DNA of 64,000 nucleotides, taken from Dryococelus australis. Lineage: Eukaryota > Arthropoda > Insecta > Phasmatodea > Phasmatidae. Both the position numbers and the translations under genes were made by a program. The notes beneath the pieces were generated by a model that was not told the origin of the DNA, did no database searches, and was given only the letters and a program-made list of their open reading frames with translations. The stretch is taken from NCBI GenBank assembly GCA_029891345.1, contig CM057009.1:228895120-228959119 (forward strand), in the 5' to 3' direction. This document shows, piece after piece, positions 62,747-64,000 of the stretch; position 1 is the first letter of the stretch; each line of letters begins with the position of its first letter.

Positions 62747-63970
62747 ACAACGCCACTATGAAAAATAGTCAGGCGGTGAATAATTTACATTGTATAATAT
62801 TAAGTCTTGAAAATAAGAGACTGGAAATTTAGTAAGTTAATGAAAGACTTTTTGCATAATTCTGCTGTAGTACTCTATGTACATTTTAAGCATAACTTTT
62901 AAAAAGTGTAGAATTAGTTAAAACATAAGATTTTTATTTGACATATCCTATGCCAGGTCTGCCGTTTTAACGGTATTCATACGTTTTTACAAATTTTTAA
63001 CACACTAGAGAAATCCAAAACGAAATGTTAGGTGGCGGTTTTTTTTTTCATTTGCATTTGTATTTGAATTTGCGCAAAGTGGATGCTGCCTACATGCGAC
63101 AATAGCACCCACAGCGAAGTATGTCAGTTGCACTGATTCATTTGTTTTCATAGATTCTTACTTCTTACAACGGAGGTGAATAATTAAGCAAAATACTTTG
63201 AACAAATGTTATTGCTTCAATAGTGTATGTCCAAAATATTTTGCTTAATTATTCACTGGCGCAGGTATACAATTATCTACATATTTCTGATCGTGGCTGT
63301 ATGATCACATTTAAAGGCCAAGGCTATTATTGAAAAGAACCTTCGCTTCGAATTGTCATTTTTACTGATGCCATCCGATTTTCAGGTCTGTATTTGGCGT
63401 TTGGTATTGATATCACAGTGGTGAGTAAACGAAAATCATCGCCGATACAGTTGTTGTATAACGAAAGTTTAAGTGTGAGTGGAGATAAAAATTTCCGTGG
63501 TTTTTACATTCCAAACCAAAACAACTACATTATATATGTAAACGTCTGCCATGTCCACTTTTTTTCCTGCAATTTTCAATTTTTTTTTAATTTCAAGTAT
63601 TTTACAGGATTTGACCAAATGGTTCCAGGATTTTACCGGATTTGTATACACAGGAACCAGGATTGCAGCTTCAGGGCTGGTGGCAGCCCTGTCCTATGCA
63701 TATAAAAGTTATATGGTTACCAGAAACATGCATACATTCTTGGAACTATAAATGATACATGCAAATTGAATTTCATGGGCCTGGTCTTAATAGTTCGCAA
63801 ATTATATTCACCGATGACTAAAAATATTTGTTTGCTCACAGCCTGACTTGCTACATAATTTAAAAAAATATATAAAAAAAATTAGATTTGGCCTTAAGCG
63901 TTCAGACTCCAAACGAAAAAAATAATGAAAGGTTAAAAATACAACATTTAAGTAGTTGGCAAGATCTGTA
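62747..63970. other. Gene-free stretch
   Basis: No gene recognised apart from the hairpin at 63176-63256; overlapping frames at 63394-63751 have no motif. Confidence 0.4.
63176..63256. repeat. 81-bp inverted repeat (hairpin)
   Basis: Arms of 25 bases (63176-63200 and 63232-63256) beginning GTGAATAATTAAGCAAAATA match at 24 of 25 positions, with a 31-base loop. Probably a tiny MITE or two abutting transposon ends. Confidence 0.9.
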
Positions 63971-64000
63971 TTCGATGGTCCAGTGGTTAGTATGCCGGGC
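63970..64000 (+). repeat. tRNA-like A box at window end
   Basis: TGGTCCAGTGGTTAGTATGC resembles the 5' half of tRNA-Asp or tRNA-Glu, with a matching pol III A box (TGGTCCAGTGG). The rest lies outside the window, so gene, pseudogene or SINE head cannot be separated. Confidence 0.45.

Overview
The window is AT-rich animal DNA and most likely comes from an insect. I found no convincing host gene, no rRNA and no CRISPR array. What can be supported is almost entirely old mobile DNA: two env-bearing LTR elements of one errantivirus-like (Gypsy) family, a third and larger LTR element with an env-like third frame, a jockey/CR1-type LINE, a Maverick/Polinton, an Academ-like gene with an XPG/FEN1-type nuclease region, a hAT transposon, SINE pieces, two small inverted-repeat elements, and an unrecognised tandem array. 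The errantivirus-type env and this mixture of families point to insects; the species cannot be read from the sequence. Nearly every coding block carries several stops and frameshifts, so coordinates for broken genes are outer limits.

Layout. 1-7.1 kb: errantivirus-like copy 1, plus strand, gag-pol-env. 7.1-9.8 kb: no recognised gene; a GC-rich patch at 8.03-8.5 kb has a TATA box and a GTAAGT site. 9.85-14.9 kb: a minus-strand LINE split by about 10 degenerate units of roughly 285 bp (10.5-13.5 kb), itself hit by a SINE. 15-19.2 kb: non-coding, with dispersed short repeats and a tRNA-like fragment. 19.25-31.17 kb: a complete but dead LTR element with about 1 kb LTRs, gag with a zinc knuckle, pol with a deleted integrase middle, and an env-like remnant. 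32.4-41.93 kb: Polinton remnant with protein-primed polymerase B, penton-like minor capsid, packaging ATPase, integrase with chromodomain, fibre-like repeat protein, Ulp1/adenovirus-type protease, a small hydrophobic protein, and a parvovirus-type phospholipase A2 domain fused to a Polinton-associated domain. No major capsid gene was recognised. 41.95-46.14 kb: the Academ-like gene, minus strand, directly abutting the Polinton. 46.2-50.9 kb: AT-rich, no gene. 50.87-53.95 kb: hAT with matching ends and an 8-bp target duplication (6 of 8 bases identical). 54-55.8 kb: nothing recognised. 55.86-62.75 kb: errantivirus-like copy 2, minus strand, with both LTRs, gag to mid-RT deleted, env largely readable. 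62.75-64 kb: an 81-bp hairpin and, at the very end, a tRNA-like A box.

How it fits together. The elements are nested: the array lies in the LINE, a SINE in the array, a TA-flanked MITE in the RT of copy 2, and the Academ-like gene lies against the Polinton. The most unusual items are the Polinton with its PLA2-domain protein, the XPG-nuclease Academ-like gene, and the tandem array that no named family explains.
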